From Brenneria nigrifluens DSM 30175 = ATCC 13028 (GTDB lineage Bacteria; Pseudomonadota; Gammaproteobacteria; Enterobacterales; Enterobacteriaceae): a DNA stretch of 64,000 nt. The notes under the pieces were generated by a model that saw only the letters and a list, made by a program, of their open reading frames with translations, had not been told where the DNA came from and made no database searches. The stretch is from NCBI RefSeq assembly GCF_005484965.1, contig NZ_CP034036.1, positions 3,782,001 through 3,846,000 of the forward strand. The letters run 5' to 3'. Below, piece by piece: positions 1 to 8,952 of the stretch (the stretch's first letter is position 1; each line of letters begins with the position of its first letter). Made by a program: the position numbers and the translations under genes.

Positions 1-46
1 GCCCGTTGTCTTTTTTTTGAACGGAAAAAATCAGGCTATATAACCT

Positions 47-733
47 ATGAATTCACCATCCGTTTTCACTACGCCGCCGCATAGTGAACAGGAACTGTTG
101 CTGCGGGCCCGGTCGCTTGCCGGTTACGATCTGGCTGAACTGGCGGCGATCGCGCAACTGCCGCTGCCGGCGAATTTGAAACGGGATAAAGGCTGGATTG
201 GCACACTGCTGGAGCGTTTTCTGGGCGCCAGCGCAGGCAGTAAGCCCGAGCAGGATTTCGCCGATATCGGTATCGAGTTGAAAACCATTCCCATCGACGA
301 GCAGGGCAAACCGCTGGAAACCACTTTCGTCTGCGTCGCCCCGCTCACCGGCAACAGCGGCGTCACCTGGGAAAGCAGCCACGTACGGCACAAACTGGCG
401 CGGGTATTGTGGGTCCCGGTGGAAGGCTCGCGGCATATCCCTTTGGGCGCACGGCGGATTGGCGCCCCGCTTATCTGGAGCCCCAGCCGGGAAGAGGAAG
501 AGCAGTTGCGCCGCGACTGGGAAGAACTGATGGATCTGATCGTCCTCGGCCGGGTTGAAAGTATCACCGCTCGCCATGGCGAAGTGCTACAATTACGCCC
601 CAAAGCAGCCAATAGCCGCGCCCTGACGGAAGCGATTGGTGAGTTTGGGCAGCCGATTCTCACCTTACCCCGTGGATTCTACTTAAAGAAAACCTTTACC
701 GCCCCCCTGTTGGCGCGCCATTTTCTGCTATAA
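47..733 (+). CDS. mutH: MutH, methyl-directed mismatch repair endonuclease
   Basis: Nicks the unmethylated strand at hemimethylated GATC sites after activation by MutS/MutL. The 228-residue product has the expected family length. The catalytic D-x6-E-x-K constellation is visible as D70, E77 and K79 in the segment DFADIGIELKTIP, the same residue numbers as in E. coli. It precedes ygdQ in the same direction, the standard enterobacterial order. The start was chosen because it gives the family N-terminus; the ribosome site is weak. Identification is from residue-level similarity recalled from the family, with little doubt. Confidence 0.97.
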   Translation: MNSPSVFTTPPHSEQELLLRARSLAGYDLAELAAIAQLPLPANLKRDKGWIGTLLERFLGASAGSKPEQDFADIGIELKTIPIDEQGKPLETTFVCVAPLTGNSGVTWESSHVRHKLARVLWVPVEGSRHIPLGARRIGAPLIWSPSREEEEQLRRDWEELMDLIVLGRVESITARHGEVLQLRPKAANSRALTEAIGEFGQPILTLPRGFYLKKTFTAPLLARHFLL

Positions 734-814
734 CCAGCCACACTTTCGCTTGCCTGCACGCTAATATGGCGGCGTATAATATCGTTTACATTTCGTTTAA
801 GGTGCATTGATACA

Positions 815-1531
815 ATGTTTGATTGGATTGTTGATCCGAATGCCTGGTTGGCACTGGGAACGTTGACTATTCTGGAAGTCGTTCTTGGTATCGACAACAT
901 TATTTTCCTGTCGCTGGTCGTCGCCAAACTCCCCAAAGCCCAGCAAAATAAAGCACGGCGGATTGGCCTTATGGGCGCCATGCTGATGCGTCTGGGGTTA
1001 CTGGCCTCTATCGCCTGGGTTATCCGTCTGACAAACCCTTTGTTTAGCGTATTAGGCAATGACATTTCCCTGCGCGACCTGATTCTGTTTTTCGGCGGAC
1101 TGTTCCTGATCTGGAAGTCGAGCAGGGAAATTCACGAAACGGTGGAGGGCGGCTCGGAAGATCACGTCTCGCAGGTGCATTCGTTTTTTGGGGCGATCGT
1201 ACAGATCATGCTGCTGGATATTATCTTCAGCCTGGATTCGGTGATTACCGCGGTCGGCCTTTCCGATCATCTGTTTATCATGATGGCGGCGGTGATTATC
1301 GCCGTGGGCGTGATGATGTTCTCCGCCAGGGCGATCGGCGAATTTGTTGAACGGCATCCGTCAGTCAAAATGCTGGCGCTGTCATTCCTGATATTGGTCG
1401 GTTTCACCTTGATCCTGGAAAGCGTCGAAATTCATGTGCCGAAAGGCTACATCTACTTCGCGATGTTCTTCTCCATGGCGGTGGAAACGCTGAATCTGCT
1501 GCGCGGAAAAAAAGCCAAAACCACCGAGTGA
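815..1531 (+). CDS. ygdQ: TerC-family inner membrane protein YgdQ
   Basis: Integral membrane protein of the TerC family; related members are linked to metal (manganese) export or tellurium resistance, but the role of YgdQ is not established. The 238-residue sequence begins DWIVDPNAWLALGTLTILEVVLGIDN, with the family's acidic membrane motif near residues 23-27 and a second conserved acidic motif, IIFSLDSV, near residue 140. About seven hydrophobic segments can be counted. It sits between mutH and ygdR as in E. coli. Confidence 0.93.
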   Translation: MFDWIVDPNAWLALGTLTILEVVLGIDNIIFLSLVVAKLPKAQQNKARRIGLMGAMLMRLGLLASIAWVIRLTNPLFSVLGNDISLRDLILFFGGLFLIWKSSREIHETVEGGSEDHVSQVHSFFGAIVQIMLLDIIFSLDSVITAVGLSDHLFIMMAAVIIAVGVMMFSARAIGEFVERHPSVKMLALSFLILVGFTLILESVEIHVPKGYIYFAMFFSMAVETLNLLRGKKAKTTE

Positions 1532-1654
1532 CCCCCTCGCGGGCTACGCTGATTTATGAGCAATTTTCTCCATTATTCTTACATCATCCTTGCCGGCTAT
1601 TTGCTAGAGTGATTAATGAGCCTTAATTTTGCGGTCTAAAACAGGTTAGAGACG

Positions 1655-1873
1655 ATGAAAGTACAGATAAAAATGGCGGTTATGCTGGCGTTATTATTCA
1701 CCCTCGGCGGCTGTTCCAGCCACTATGTCATGGCCACCAAGGACGGGCAGATGCTGCTGACGCAGGGTAAGCCGGAGTTGGATGAAGAAACCGGATTGCT
1801 CAGCTACGTGGACGAACAGGGCAATAAAAAACAGATTAACACCAATGAGATATCGCAAATCATCGAGCGCTGA
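1655..1873 (+). CDS. ygdR: YgdI/YgdR-family small lipoprotein
   Basis: A 72-residue protein with a short lipoprotein signal peptide ending in the lipobox LGGC, so that Cys20 would be lipidated. The mature part (SSHYVMATKDGQMLLTQGKP...) is the conserved DUF903 domain of the YgdI/YgdR lipoproteins, a small beta-rich Sm-like fold. The function is unknown. The position between ygdQ and tas matches the E. coli order and supports the ygdR rather than ygdI assignment. Confidence 0.92.
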   Translation: MKVQIKMAVMLALLFTLGGCSSHYVMATKDGQMLLTQGKPELDEETGLLSYVDEQGNKKQINTNEISQIIER

Positions 1874-2024
1874 TTCTTCACTTCGGACATCCGGCGGGCA
1901 CGTCCCCGCCACCGCTATGCAATAAAGACGCTTCCCCACATGACCCGGCTTGGTTATAGTCAAATTCAGATAAGCGGGCGTTTGCCTGCTTATCCGCAAT
2001 TCTCAGACATAAAGGAAGCTGGCA

Positions 2025-3065
2025 ATGCTATATCACCGTATTCCACATAGTTCTTTAGAAGTGAGTGTTCTGGGCCTCGGCACCATGACCTTTGGCGAAC
2101 AAAACAGCGAAGCTGACGCTCATGCCCAATTGGATCACGCCATTGCCGCAGGTGTTAACCTGATTGACACAGCAGAACTGTACCCGGTGCCGCCGCGCCC
2201 GGAAACCCAGGGATTAACCGAAAGCTATATCGGCTCCTGGCTGAAATCCCGCGGCGGACGGGAAAAACTGATACTGGCAAGCAAAGTCGCCGGGCCGACG
2301 CGCGGCAATGACAGCGGGATCCGGTCGCAGCAGGCGCTGGATCGCAAAAATATCCGTGACGCGCTGGACGCCAGCCTGACTCGGCTGAACACCGACTACA
2401 TCGATCTGTATCAACTGCACTGGCCGCAGCGGCAAACCAACTGTTTCGGTAAACTGGGCTATCAATATACCGACGAAAAACCCGCCGTAACCTTGCTGGA
2501 AACGCTGGAGGCGCTGAATGAGCAGGTGCGCGCCGGGAAAATCCGCTATATCGGCGTGTCCAACGAAACCCCGTGGGGAGTGATGCGCTATCTGCATCTG
2601 GCGGAAAAACACGATCTGCCGCGCATCGTTTCCATTCAGAATCCTTACAGTCTGCTGAACCGGGGCTTTGAAGTCGGTCTGGCGGAAATCAGCCAGCATG
2701 AAGGGGTTGAGCTGCTGGCCTATTCGGCGCTGGCATTCGGTACGCTGACCGGCAAATACCTGAACGGCGCCAGGCCCGCCGGCGCGCGGAATACGCTGTT
2801 CAGCCGGTTTGTGCGCTACAGCGCGCCGCATACCGAACAGGCTATCGCCGAGTACGTGGCGCTGGCGCAGAAACACGGCCTGGATGCGGCGCAGATGGCC
2901 CTGGCCTTCGTCCGCCAGCAGCCGTTCGTCGCCACCACCCTGCTGGGCGCCACCTCGGTAGCGCAGTTGCAAACCAACCTCGCCAGTCTGGAACTCACCC
3001 TGGATCAGGAAATACTGGACGAACTGGAAGCGATTCACCGCCGTTTTACCATTCCGGCGCCTTAA
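2025..3065 (+). CDS. tas: Tas, aldo-keto reductase
   Basis: NADP(H)-dependent aldo-keto reductase, 346 residues, the usual length for Tas. The catalytic tetrad is recognisable: D48 and Y53 in NLIDTAELY, K87 in ASKVAG and H132 in YQLHWP. The Tas/AKR11-like insert PVPPRPETQG follows the tyrosine. In E. coli tas was found as a suppressor of starvation-induced tyrosine auxotrophy; the physiological substrate is unknown. An AAGGAAG ribosome site precedes the ATG. Confidence 0.95.
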   Translation: MLYHRIPHSSLEVSVLGLGTMTFGEQNSEADAHAQLDHAIAAGVNLIDTAELYPVPPRPETQGLTESYIGSWLKSRGGREKLILASKVAGPTRGNDSGIRSQQALDRKNIRDALDASLTRLNTDYIDLYQLHWPQRQTNCFGKLGYQYTDEKPAVTLLETLEALNEQVRAGKIRYIGVSNETPWGVMRYLHLAEKHDLPRIVSIQNPYSLLNRGFEVGLAEISQHEGVELLAYSALAFGTLTGKYLNGARPAGARNTLFSRFVRYSAPHTEQAIAEYVALAQKHGLDAAQMALAFVRQQPFVATTLLGATSVAQLQTNLASLELTLDQEILDELEAIHRRFTIPAP

Positions 3066-3104
3066 TCGACAACCCGTTGGATTTCGCTATATCTTTCCGA
3101 ATGC

Positions 3105-3190
3105 CACCATCGTTATCCCCGGCAGTAGGCGGGGATTTCTGCTCGGCGTTGCGGAGATGCCCGCCTGCGCGGGCATGACGAGAGAGAGCC
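3105..3190. repeat. Intergenic hairpin repeat between tas and yggN
   Basis: The convergent tas/yggN interval contains two GC-rich inverted repeats: TCCCCGGCAGTAGGCGGGGA near 3115, and GATGCCCGCCTGCGCGGGCAT near 3156. This resembles the short dispersed palindromes common between enterobacterial genes; it may also act as a terminator for both converging genes. Copy number elsewhere in the genome cannot be seen here. Confidence 0.5.
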
Positions 3191-3260
3191 AGGGCTTGAT
3201 GGAGGAGAGCGACTTAACCACGGATGCTCAACACAGTATCCGCGGGCATAACGGGGGTAA

Positions 3261-3974
3261 TTACTTCAGCGTTTGCAGCAAGCTTTTACGCTGATTCTCC
3301 AGCGAAGTAACCCGGCCGCACACCTCGTCGCCGAAGTTCTGAAACGCCATTTCCTGATTGTTCCATTCGGTCTGAATGGCTTTCTGCAGACCGCCGAGGT
3401 TGCCCATCATCGCCTGGAGCGGATTGCCGCCGCTGGTCATCTGCTTTACGCCCATTTCATTCAGGCTGTCCTGCAGCACGCCGCCCATGCTCTGCTCGAC
3501 GATCTGCTTGCCGTCCTGCTCTACCTGCTTGATCGCCTGATGGTGAAACGTCAGGCCGTCGCTGCGATGCTCGATAACGCGGTTCATCTGCTGTTTCAGC
3601 TGGCCGTTCAGCGTGGTCAGCCGATTGCGGACGTTGCTGTCGCTGCCCAGCTCCCGCACGATAACGCCATCCAACGCCACGCGCGCCTTTTCAAGATGCT
3701 GCTGCGCGCCCTGATCGATCCACGGCAGCTGTTGACGCAGGTCTGCCTGATAGGCTTTGGCTTGCTGGCGCTGCCCGGCGTTGAGGGTTAACGGCGCGCC
3801 GTTGCGCACGATGTCGCCCTCGGGCGAAATCTGCAAATCGCCGCTGGCGCCCACCACCTGCACATGCTGCGGGCTGATGATAATATCGTCCTGCGGATTA
3901 ACGTTACACTGATACGCGGCCTGAACCTGCCAGGACAGCAACATCAATAAACCCAAAGTCATTTTACGCAACAT
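3261..3974 (-). CDS. yggN: YggN family periplasmic protein (DUF2884)
   Basis: A 237-residue secreted protein with a clear Sec signal peptide (MLRKMTLGLLMLLSWQVQA, cleavage before AYQCNV). The mature part is polar and rich in Gln and charged residues, with predicted helical stretches (for example the conserved Gln/Met-rich C-terminal third) typical of DUF2884. Function is unknown. It lies downstream of the yggL/trmB pair on the same strand, as in E. coli (ansB-yggN-yggL-trmB), although here the next gene beyond is tas instead of ansB. Confidence 0.9.
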   Translation of the reverse strand: MLRKMTLGLLMLLSWQVQAAYQCNVNPQDDIIISPQHVQVVGASGDLQISPEGDIVRNGAPLTLNAGQRQQAKAYQADLRQQLPWIDQGAQQHLEKARVALDGVIVRELGSDSNVRNRLTTLNGQLKQQMNRVIEHRSDGLTFHHQAIKQVEQDGKQIVEQSMGGVLQDSLNEMGVKQMTSGGNPLQAMMGNLGGLQKAIQTEWNNQEMAFQNFGDEVCGRVTSLENQRKSLLQTLK

Positions 3975-4083
3975 ATTTTCTCCTGAGGGAAACCACCACG
4001 GCCGCGGGGATGAGGGAGCATTCCGCCCGCTGAACGGGCGAAAACGGCTGAGTCACGACAAGGCGACCCAGCCGCAGCGGGAT

Positions 4084-4428
4084 TTAGATCAGATCCTCGG
4101 GCAAATCCCACCAGATGTCGAACAAATCACTGACGTTAACCTCCGTCAGTTGCTGCTCTTCCAGCCAGCGGCCGACCAGTTGGCGGTGTTCGTCGGTGCA
4201 GTGGCCAATCTTCTGCAGACAGATCAACCCCTGCCAGTGCAGATAACCGCTGCCTTCGAACGCCAGACCGTTAGGTTCAATCACGTCATCGACGAACTTG
4301 TCCATCATACGGTCGATATCCGCAACGTCGGTTCCCTCCGGGAAACGCCAGCTGACGGAAAATCCCAGTTCCTGAAATTCATCAATGTGTAGTTTTTTAC
4401 GTAAACGACGGCTACGAGCCTGCGCCAT
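4084..4428 (-). CDS. yggL: YggL, DUF469 family protein
   Basis: Small acidic 114-residue protein of the DUF469/YggL family (RLRKKLHIDEFQELGFSVSW motif near the N-terminus). YggL has been reported to associate with the large ribosomal subunit, so a ribosome-related role is likely. Its ATG overlaps the trmB stop codon in the pattern TAATG, so it is translationally coupled to trmB and co-transcribed with it. Confidence 0.92.
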   Translation of the reverse strand: MAQARSRRLRKKLHIDEFQELGFSVSWRFPEGTDVADIDRMMDKFVDDVIEPNGLAFEGSGYLHWQGLICLQKIGHCTDEHRQLVGRWLEEQQLTEVNVSDLFDIWWDLPEDLI

Positions 4429-5147
4429 TATTTCACCCTCTCAAACATCAGATCCCAAACACCATGCCCTAAACGCTGGCCGCGAACTTCAAATTTTGTC
4501 AGCGGACGTGATTCCGGCCGCGCAACGTAGTCATTATTATCGGAAAGATTGCGATATGCCGCGACGGCGCTCATCACTTCGAGCATATGCTGCGCATAAG
4601 GTTCCCAATCCGTCGCCATATGAAACACCCCGCCTACCTTCAGCTTGCCCAGCACCAGTTCGACAAACGGCGTCTGCACGATACGGCGCTTGTTGTGGCG
4701 CGCCTTGTGCCACGGATCGGGGAAAAACAGCTGCACCATCGACAATGCGCCATCGGGGATCATGGTTTCCAGCACTTCCACCGCGTCGTGACACATCACG
4801 CGCAGGTTGTCGATCCCCGCTTCCTGCGCGGAAGAGAGGCAGGCGCCGACGCCGGGCAGATGCACTTCAATCCCCAGGAAGTTCTGCTCGGGATGCTGCT
4901 GCGCCATGGTCACCAGCGACGCCCCCATCCCGAAGCCGATCTCCAGCACCAGCGGTGCATCACGGCCAAACAGCACCGCCATATCCAGCGGTTCAGACTG
5001 GTACTCCACGCCCATCACCGGCCAGTAGTTATCCAGCGCCTGCTGTTGTCCGTTGGTCAACCGCCCCTGACGGCGAACAAAACTGCGGATACGGCGCAGC
5101 GGGCGTCCGTTTTCATCAAATTCCGGAGAGATGACGTTATTAATCAT
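4428..5147 (-). CDS. trmB: TrmB, tRNA (guanine-46-N7)-methyltransferase
   Basis: SAM-dependent methyltransferase that makes m7G46 in the variable loop of tRNAs. The 239-residue sequence has the SAM-binding motif LVLEIGFGMGASL, the family motif FFPDPWHKARHNKRRI and the C-terminal TKFEVRGQRLGHGVWDL. It is first in the trmB-yggL pair and is divergent from mutY, sharing an intergenic region of about 165 bp. Confidence 0.96.
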   Translation of the reverse strand: MINNVISPEFDENGRPLRRIRSFVRRQGRLTNGQQQALDNYWPVMGVEYQSEPLDMAVLFGRDAPLVLEIGFGMGASLVTMAQQHPEQNFLGIEVHLPGVGACLSSAQEAGIDNLRVMCHDAVEVLETMIPDGALSMVQLFFPDPWHKARHNKRRIVQTPFVELVLGKLKVGGVFHMATDWEPYAQHMLEVMSAVAAYRNLSDNNDYVARPESRPLTKFEVRGQRLGHGVWDLMFERVK

Positions 5148-5311
5148 AAAGAGTGTTTACCGTCTGTCCGATTTCGTTAAGGAAACGCGCATTATGCAAG
5201 GATACTGCGGTTTAGCAAGTGCGCCGCCTCGGAAAGTTCCGGTTTACAGCTCATTCACTCTGTGCTGGAATCGCAGTCAGACTTTCTACCTGCCGGATAG
5301 TGATCCCTTTT

Positions 5312-6403
5312 ATGATGCAAGCGCAACGGTTCGCGCACCAGGTGCTGAACTGGTACCAACGCTATGGCCGCAAAACCCTGCCGTGGCAGCTTGAGAAAAC
5401 GCCGTATAAAGTATGGCTGTCCGAAGTGATGTTGCAACAAACGCAGGTCACCACGGTTATTCCCTATTTCCAACGCTTTATTTCCCGCTTCCCGGACGTG
5501 AAAGCGCTGGCCGCCGCGCCGCTGGACGAAGTGCTGCACCTGTGGACCGGGCTGGGCTATTACGCCCGCGCCCGTAATCTGCACAAGGCGGCACAGACCA
5601 TCGTCGCCCGGCACGGCGGCGAATTCCCGGTTACCTTCGACGAGGTGGCGGACCTGCCGGGCGTCGGGCGTTCCACCGCCGGCGCCATACTCTCGCTGTC
5701 GCTGGGGCAGCATTACCCCATTCTCGACGGCAACGTAAAGCGCGTGCTCGCCCGCTGCTACGCGGTGGACGGCTGGCCGGGCAAGAATGAGGTGGAAAAA
5801 AAGCTGTGGGCCATCAGCGAAGATGTCACTCCGGCGCAGGACGTCGGCCGGTTTAATCAGGCGATGATGGATCTGGGCGCCATGGTGTGCACCCGCAGCC
5901 GCCCCAAATGCGAGCTTTGCCCGCTCAATACCGGCTGCGCGGCCTACGCCGATCACAGCTGGGCGCGGTATCCCGGCAAGAAACCCAAACAGACGCTGCC
6001 GGAAAAAACCACCTGGTTTTTACTGCTGCAACAGGGCGGCAAAATATGGCTGCGGCAGCGCCCCGCCGTCGGCCTGTGGGGCGGGCTATTCTGCTTTCCG
6101 CAATTCGACGAACGCGGCGAGTTGGAACTCTGGCTGCAACACCGTGGTCTGAACGCTGACGGATTGCAACAGCTGGTGGCTTTCCGCCACACGTTTAGCC
6201 ATTTTCATTTGGATATCGTGCCGTTATGGCTGAATGTCTCACAACAACACTCCTGCATGGATGAAGGCGCGGGTCTCTGGTATAACTTAGCGCAGCCGCC
6301 TTCCGTCGGACTGGCTGCCCCGGTCGAGCGCCTACTGCGCGAGTTAGCCCGACCACAACCGACACTATTGAATTCCTGCGCCATTGATGAGGAAGAAGCA
6401 TGA
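5312..6403 (+). CDS. mutY: MutY, adenine DNA glycosylase
   Basis: Removes adenine mispaired with 8-oxoguanine. The helix-hairpin-helix LPGVGRSTAGAIL is followed by the catalytic Asp in YPILDGNVKRVLAR, and the 4Fe-4S cluster ligands appear as C-x6-C-x2-C-x5-C in CTRSRPKCELCPLNTGC. The C-terminal NUDIX-like domain (GLWGGLFCFPQF) is complete. The frame is open further upstream, but the family N-terminus MQAQRFAHQVLNWY fixes the start at the MM pair at 5312/5315; product 363 residues. The stop overlaps the yggX start as ATGA. Confidence 0.96.
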   Translation: MMQAQRFAHQVLNWYQRYGRKTLPWQLEKTPYKVWLSEVMLQQTQVTTVIPYFQRFISRFPDVKALAAAPLDEVLHLWTGLGYYARARNLHKAAQTIVARHGGEFPVTFDEVADLPGVGRSTAGAILSLSLGQHYPILDGNVKRVLARCYAVDGWPGKNEVEKKLWAISEDVTPAQDVGRFNQAMMDLGAMVCTRSRPKCELCPLNTGCAAYADHSWARYPGKKPKQTLPEKTTWFLLLQQGGKIWLRQRPAVGLWGGLFCFPQFDERGELELWLQHRGLNADGLQQLVAFRHTFSHFHLDIVPLWLNVSQQHSCMDEGAGLWYNLAQPPSVGLAAPVERLLRELARPQPTLLNSCAIDEEEA

Positions 6404-6672
6404 GCAGAACGATTTTTTGTACTTTTTTACAGCGCGAAGCCGAAGGGCAGGACTTTCAGCTCTATCCGGGCGAACTGGGCAAACGCATCTATAACGAAAT
6501 ATCCAAAGAAGCCTGGGCGCAGTGGCAAACCAAGCAAACCATGCTGATTAACGAAAAGAAACTCAGCATGATGAACGTCGAAGATCGCAAGCTGCTGGAA
6601 CAGGAAATGATCAAGTTCCTGTTTGAAGGTAAGGACGTACATATCGAAGGCTATACGCCTCCGAGTCATTGA
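6400..6672 (+). CDS. yggX: YggX, Fe(II) trafficking protein
   Basis: A 90-residue member of the YggX family, implicated in protecting iron-sulfur clusters from oxidative damage and in iron trafficking. The start MSRTIFCTFLQREAEGQDFQ with the conserved Cys7 is diagnostic, and the C-terminus EGKDVHIEGYTPPSH is also conserved. It overlaps the mutY stop by 4 nt. Coupling to the Fe-S enzyme MutY is conserved across enterobacteria. Confidence 0.96.
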   Translation: MSRTIFCTFLQREAEGQDFQLYPGELGKRIYNEISKEAWAQWQTKQTMLINEKKLSMMNVEDRKLLEQEMIKFLFEGKDVHIEGYTPPSH

Positions 6673-6677
6673 TATTG

Positions 6678-6697
6678 CAGGGCCTGACGGCCCTTTT
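6678..6697 (+). terminator. Short hairpin with T-run between yggX and mltC
   Basis: AGGGCC-tgac-GGCCCTTTT forms a tight GC stem with a short T-tract just after the yggX stop codon. It is likely a weak terminator or attenuator separating mutY-yggX from mltC, which begins 55 bp after yggX. Confidence 0.5.
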
Positions 6698-6727
6698 GCG
6701 TCCTTATTCCCGACACGGCTTTATTAT

Positions 6728-7801
6728 ATGAAGAAAATTTTAGCTCTGCTGGTTATCGCACCGTTACTGGTTTCCTGTTCAGGAAACAAAAGCAGCACCG
6801 ACAATGAAGAATTTATCAAGGATACCAACGCTTTTGATATTCTGATGGGGCAATTCGCCCACAATATCGAGAATATCTGGGGCATAAACGAGGTGCTGAT
6901 TGCCGGGCCGAAAGACTACGTAAAATATACCGATCAATATCAGACCCGCAGCCACATCAACTTCGATGCCGGCACCATCACCATTGAAACCATTGCGCCG
7001 ACGGACTCCACCGCCAGCCTGCGCCAGGCGATTATCACCACTCTGCTGATGGGTGACGACGCCACCAACACCGACCTCTATTCCGACGCCAACGACATCC
7101 AGATCAGCCGGGAGCCGATGCTGTACGGCCAGGTGCTGGACAACACCGGCCAGGCCATCCGCTGGGAAGGCCGCGCCGCCAGCTTTGCCGATTATCTGCT
7201 GCAAAACCGGCTGCAGAGACGCACTTCCGGGCTGCACGTTATCTGGTCCGTCACCATTCAGCTGGTTCCCAACCATCTGGACCAACGCGCGCACAAATAC
7301 CTGCCGCTGGTGCGTAAGGCCGCCGAGCGCTATGGCATTGAAGAGTCGCTTATCCTGGCCATCATGCAGACGGAATCCAGCTTCAACCCCTATGCGGTAA
7401 GCCGTTCCGACGCTCTGGGACTGATGCAGGTGGTACAGCACAGCGCCGGCCGCGACGTGTTCAAAATGAAAGGAAAATGGGGGCAGCCGAGCCGCAGCTA
7501 TCTGTTCGATCCGGAAAACAACATTGATGCGGGCACCGCCTATCTGTCGATTCTGAAGAACAGTTATCTGGCCGGCATCAACAACCCCACCTCGCGCCGC
7601 TATGCCGTGATCACCGCCTATAACGGGGGCGCGGGCAGCGTACTGCGGGTGTTCTCCAGCGACAGAAGCCGCGCGGTAAGCGTTATCAACAATATGTCGC
7701 CGGGCGAGGTATACGACACGCTGACCACCAAACATCCGTCCGGCGAGTCGCGGCGTTATCTGTACAAAGTGAATACCGCGCAGAAAAATTATCGCCGCTA
7801 G
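6728..7801 (+). CDS. mltC: MltC, membrane-bound lytic transglycosylase C
   Basis: Outer-membrane lipoprotein that cleaves peptidoglycan to 1,6-anhydromuropeptides. The start at 6728 gives MKKILALLVIAPLLVSC with the lipobox cysteine at residue 17; longer upstream reading is not supported. The N-terminal MltC domain is followed by a family 1 SLT catalytic domain with the catalytic Glu in QTESSFNPYAVS, then ALGLMQV and AYNGGAG. Length 357 residues is typical. It follows yggX, as in E. coli. Confidence 0.96.
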   Translation: MKKILALLVIAPLLVSCSGNKSSTDNEEFIKDTNAFDILMGQFAHNIENIWGINEVLIAGPKDYVKYTDQYQTRSHINFDAGTITIETIAPTDSTASLRQAIITTLLMGDDATNTDLYSDANDIQISREPMLYGQVLDNTGQAIRWEGRAASFADYLLQNRLQRRTSGLHVIWSVTIQLVPNHLDQRAHKYLPLVRKAAERYGIEESLILAIMQTESSFNPYAVSRSDALGLMQVVQHSAGRDVFKMKGKWGQPSRSYLFDPENNIDAGTAYLSILKNSYLAGINNPTSRRYAVITAYNGGAGSVLRVFSSDRSRAVSVINNMSPGEVYDTLTTKHPSGESRRYLYKVNTAQKNYRR

Positions 7802-7823
7802 CGCGTAACCGCCGGCAATATCG

Positions 7824-7858
7824 GCCGAGCCTGCGGCATCATTATCCGCAGGCTCGGC
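7824..7858 (+). terminator. Long hairpin after mltC
   Basis: A 13-bp perfect stem (GCCGAGCCTGCGG / CCGCAGGCTCGGC) with a 9-nt loop lies 23 bp after the mltC stop. There is no strong T-run afterwards, only TCATTATAT, so it could stabilise the transcript end instead of terminating on its own. The motif GCATCATTAT occurs in the loop and again directly after the stem. Confidence 0.5.
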
Positions 7859-7890
7859 ATCATTATATCACCGCTTATCAAAGGACTGGC

Positions 7891-8952
7891 ATGCCTGCGA
7901 TACCATTGCCTTTTATTACCGCGTTCCTGTTGATGGTACTGTTTTTGCGCTTTCGACGTTTAAACGGCAAAAAACGCGCCGCAAGAACAGCAACCGCGTT
8001 TGTCGCAACCAGCTGTCTGGCCATCACCCTGTGCGGATTACGCTGGGGAACATCGCTTGCGCCGCCCCCTTTTTTGCAGCCGATCGCCGCCTCCGCAATA
8101 CCTCCGCTGTTTTGGCTATGCATGACATCGGCTGAATCTGACCGGACGCAAAACGTATGCCGCTTCTGGCATCTGCTGCCAGTGGCCCTCGTCGCGGTTC
8201 TGGCGATAATGAAAACGAACCTACTCGATTTATCACTGGTGATGATTTACGGCGGCTATGGCATCGCGCTGATTTACGCGGCACGCGGCTCGTCATCTGA
8301 CCAGCCTTTATGGCAGAAGACGACGTTTCTGGCCGGCGTTTACTTTATCCTCTCCGGCATGGCGGATATCGCCATCGCGCTTGATTTGGGTATGTTTGGC
8401 GGTCGGCGGGCGCCGCAGATTATCGCCGTCGCCCATATCGCCACGCTGATGGTTCTGACGTTTCTGATAGTGACCAGGAATGCCGCCCCGACGGTAATAT
8501 CAGCGACAGGACGAGGCATTTCCGCAGTACCTCCAGCCAGCCCCGACGACCGGACGCTGGCCGATAAGCTGGATCAATTTATCCGCATCAATAACCTCTA
8601 CACCGACCCAAATATGACGCTCCAACGCCTGGCAAGGCGGATGGGCATACCCGCCAGGAAAATTTCGGAAGCCATTAATCGCGTCCACGGGCGCAATATC
8701 TCTCAGGTAATGAATGGCTACCGTATTGATGAAGCGAGGCGATTGCTCAGCCAGACGGATTCACGTATCACCGATATCATGCTGGCCTGCGGTTTTCAGA
8801 CAAAATCAAACTTCAATCGAGAGTTTTTGAAATCCACGGGGATAAGCCCCAGCCAGTGGCGACGCGCCAACGCTTCATCAGCATCCGCTACTTCCGTTGC
8901 CATGCCTGCGCCAGAAAGCCGTCGATCTTCTCGATCAGCGCAAGATGAATAG
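7891..8952 (+). CDS. AraC-family regulator with N-terminal membrane domain
   Basis: A 353-residue protein. The first ~200 residues carry about six to seven hydrophobic segments (for example IPLPFITAFLLMVLFLRF and AHIATLMVLTFLIVT). The C-terminal ~100 residues form an AraC-type double helix-turn-helix (MTLQRLARRMGIPARKISEAIN ... ITDIMLACGFQTKSNFNREFLKSTGISPSQWR). This is the architecture of membrane-embedded AraC regulators. The signal sensed is unknown. AAAGGA precedes the ATG. Its 3' end overlaps the convergent hydrolase gene by 65 bp, and the tail after the HTH (rich in Ala/Ser/Arg) is encoded in the overlap. It may regulate that hydrolase. Confidence 0.82.
   Translation: MPAIPLPFITAFLLMVLFLRFRRLNGKKRAARTATAFVATSCLAITLCGLRWGTSLAPPPFLQPIAASAIPPLFWLCMTSAESDRTQNVCRFWHLLPVALVAVLAIMKTNLLDLSLVMIYGGYGIALIYAARGSSSDQPLWQKTTFLAGVYFILSGMADIAIALDLGMFGGRRAPQIIAVAHIATLMVLTFLIVTRNAAPTVISATGRGISAVPPASPDDRTLADKLDQFIRINNLYTDPNMTLQRLARRMGIPARKISEAINRVHGRNISQVMNGYRIDEARRLLSQTDSRITDIMLACGFQTKSNFNREFLKSTGISPSQWRRANASSASATSVAMPAPESRRSSRSAQDE

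Noticed and set aside
53..663. Long open frames antisense to mutH
   Set aside because: mutH is certain; the antisense frames are GC-codon-bias shadows with no family motifs.
2214..3038. Long open frame antisense to tas
   Set aside because: It mirrors the whole of tas; the product is Gln/Arg-rich with no start signal and no motif.
6779..7735. 318-codon frame antisense to mltC
   Set aside because: Entirely within mltC, whose catalytic motifs are clear.
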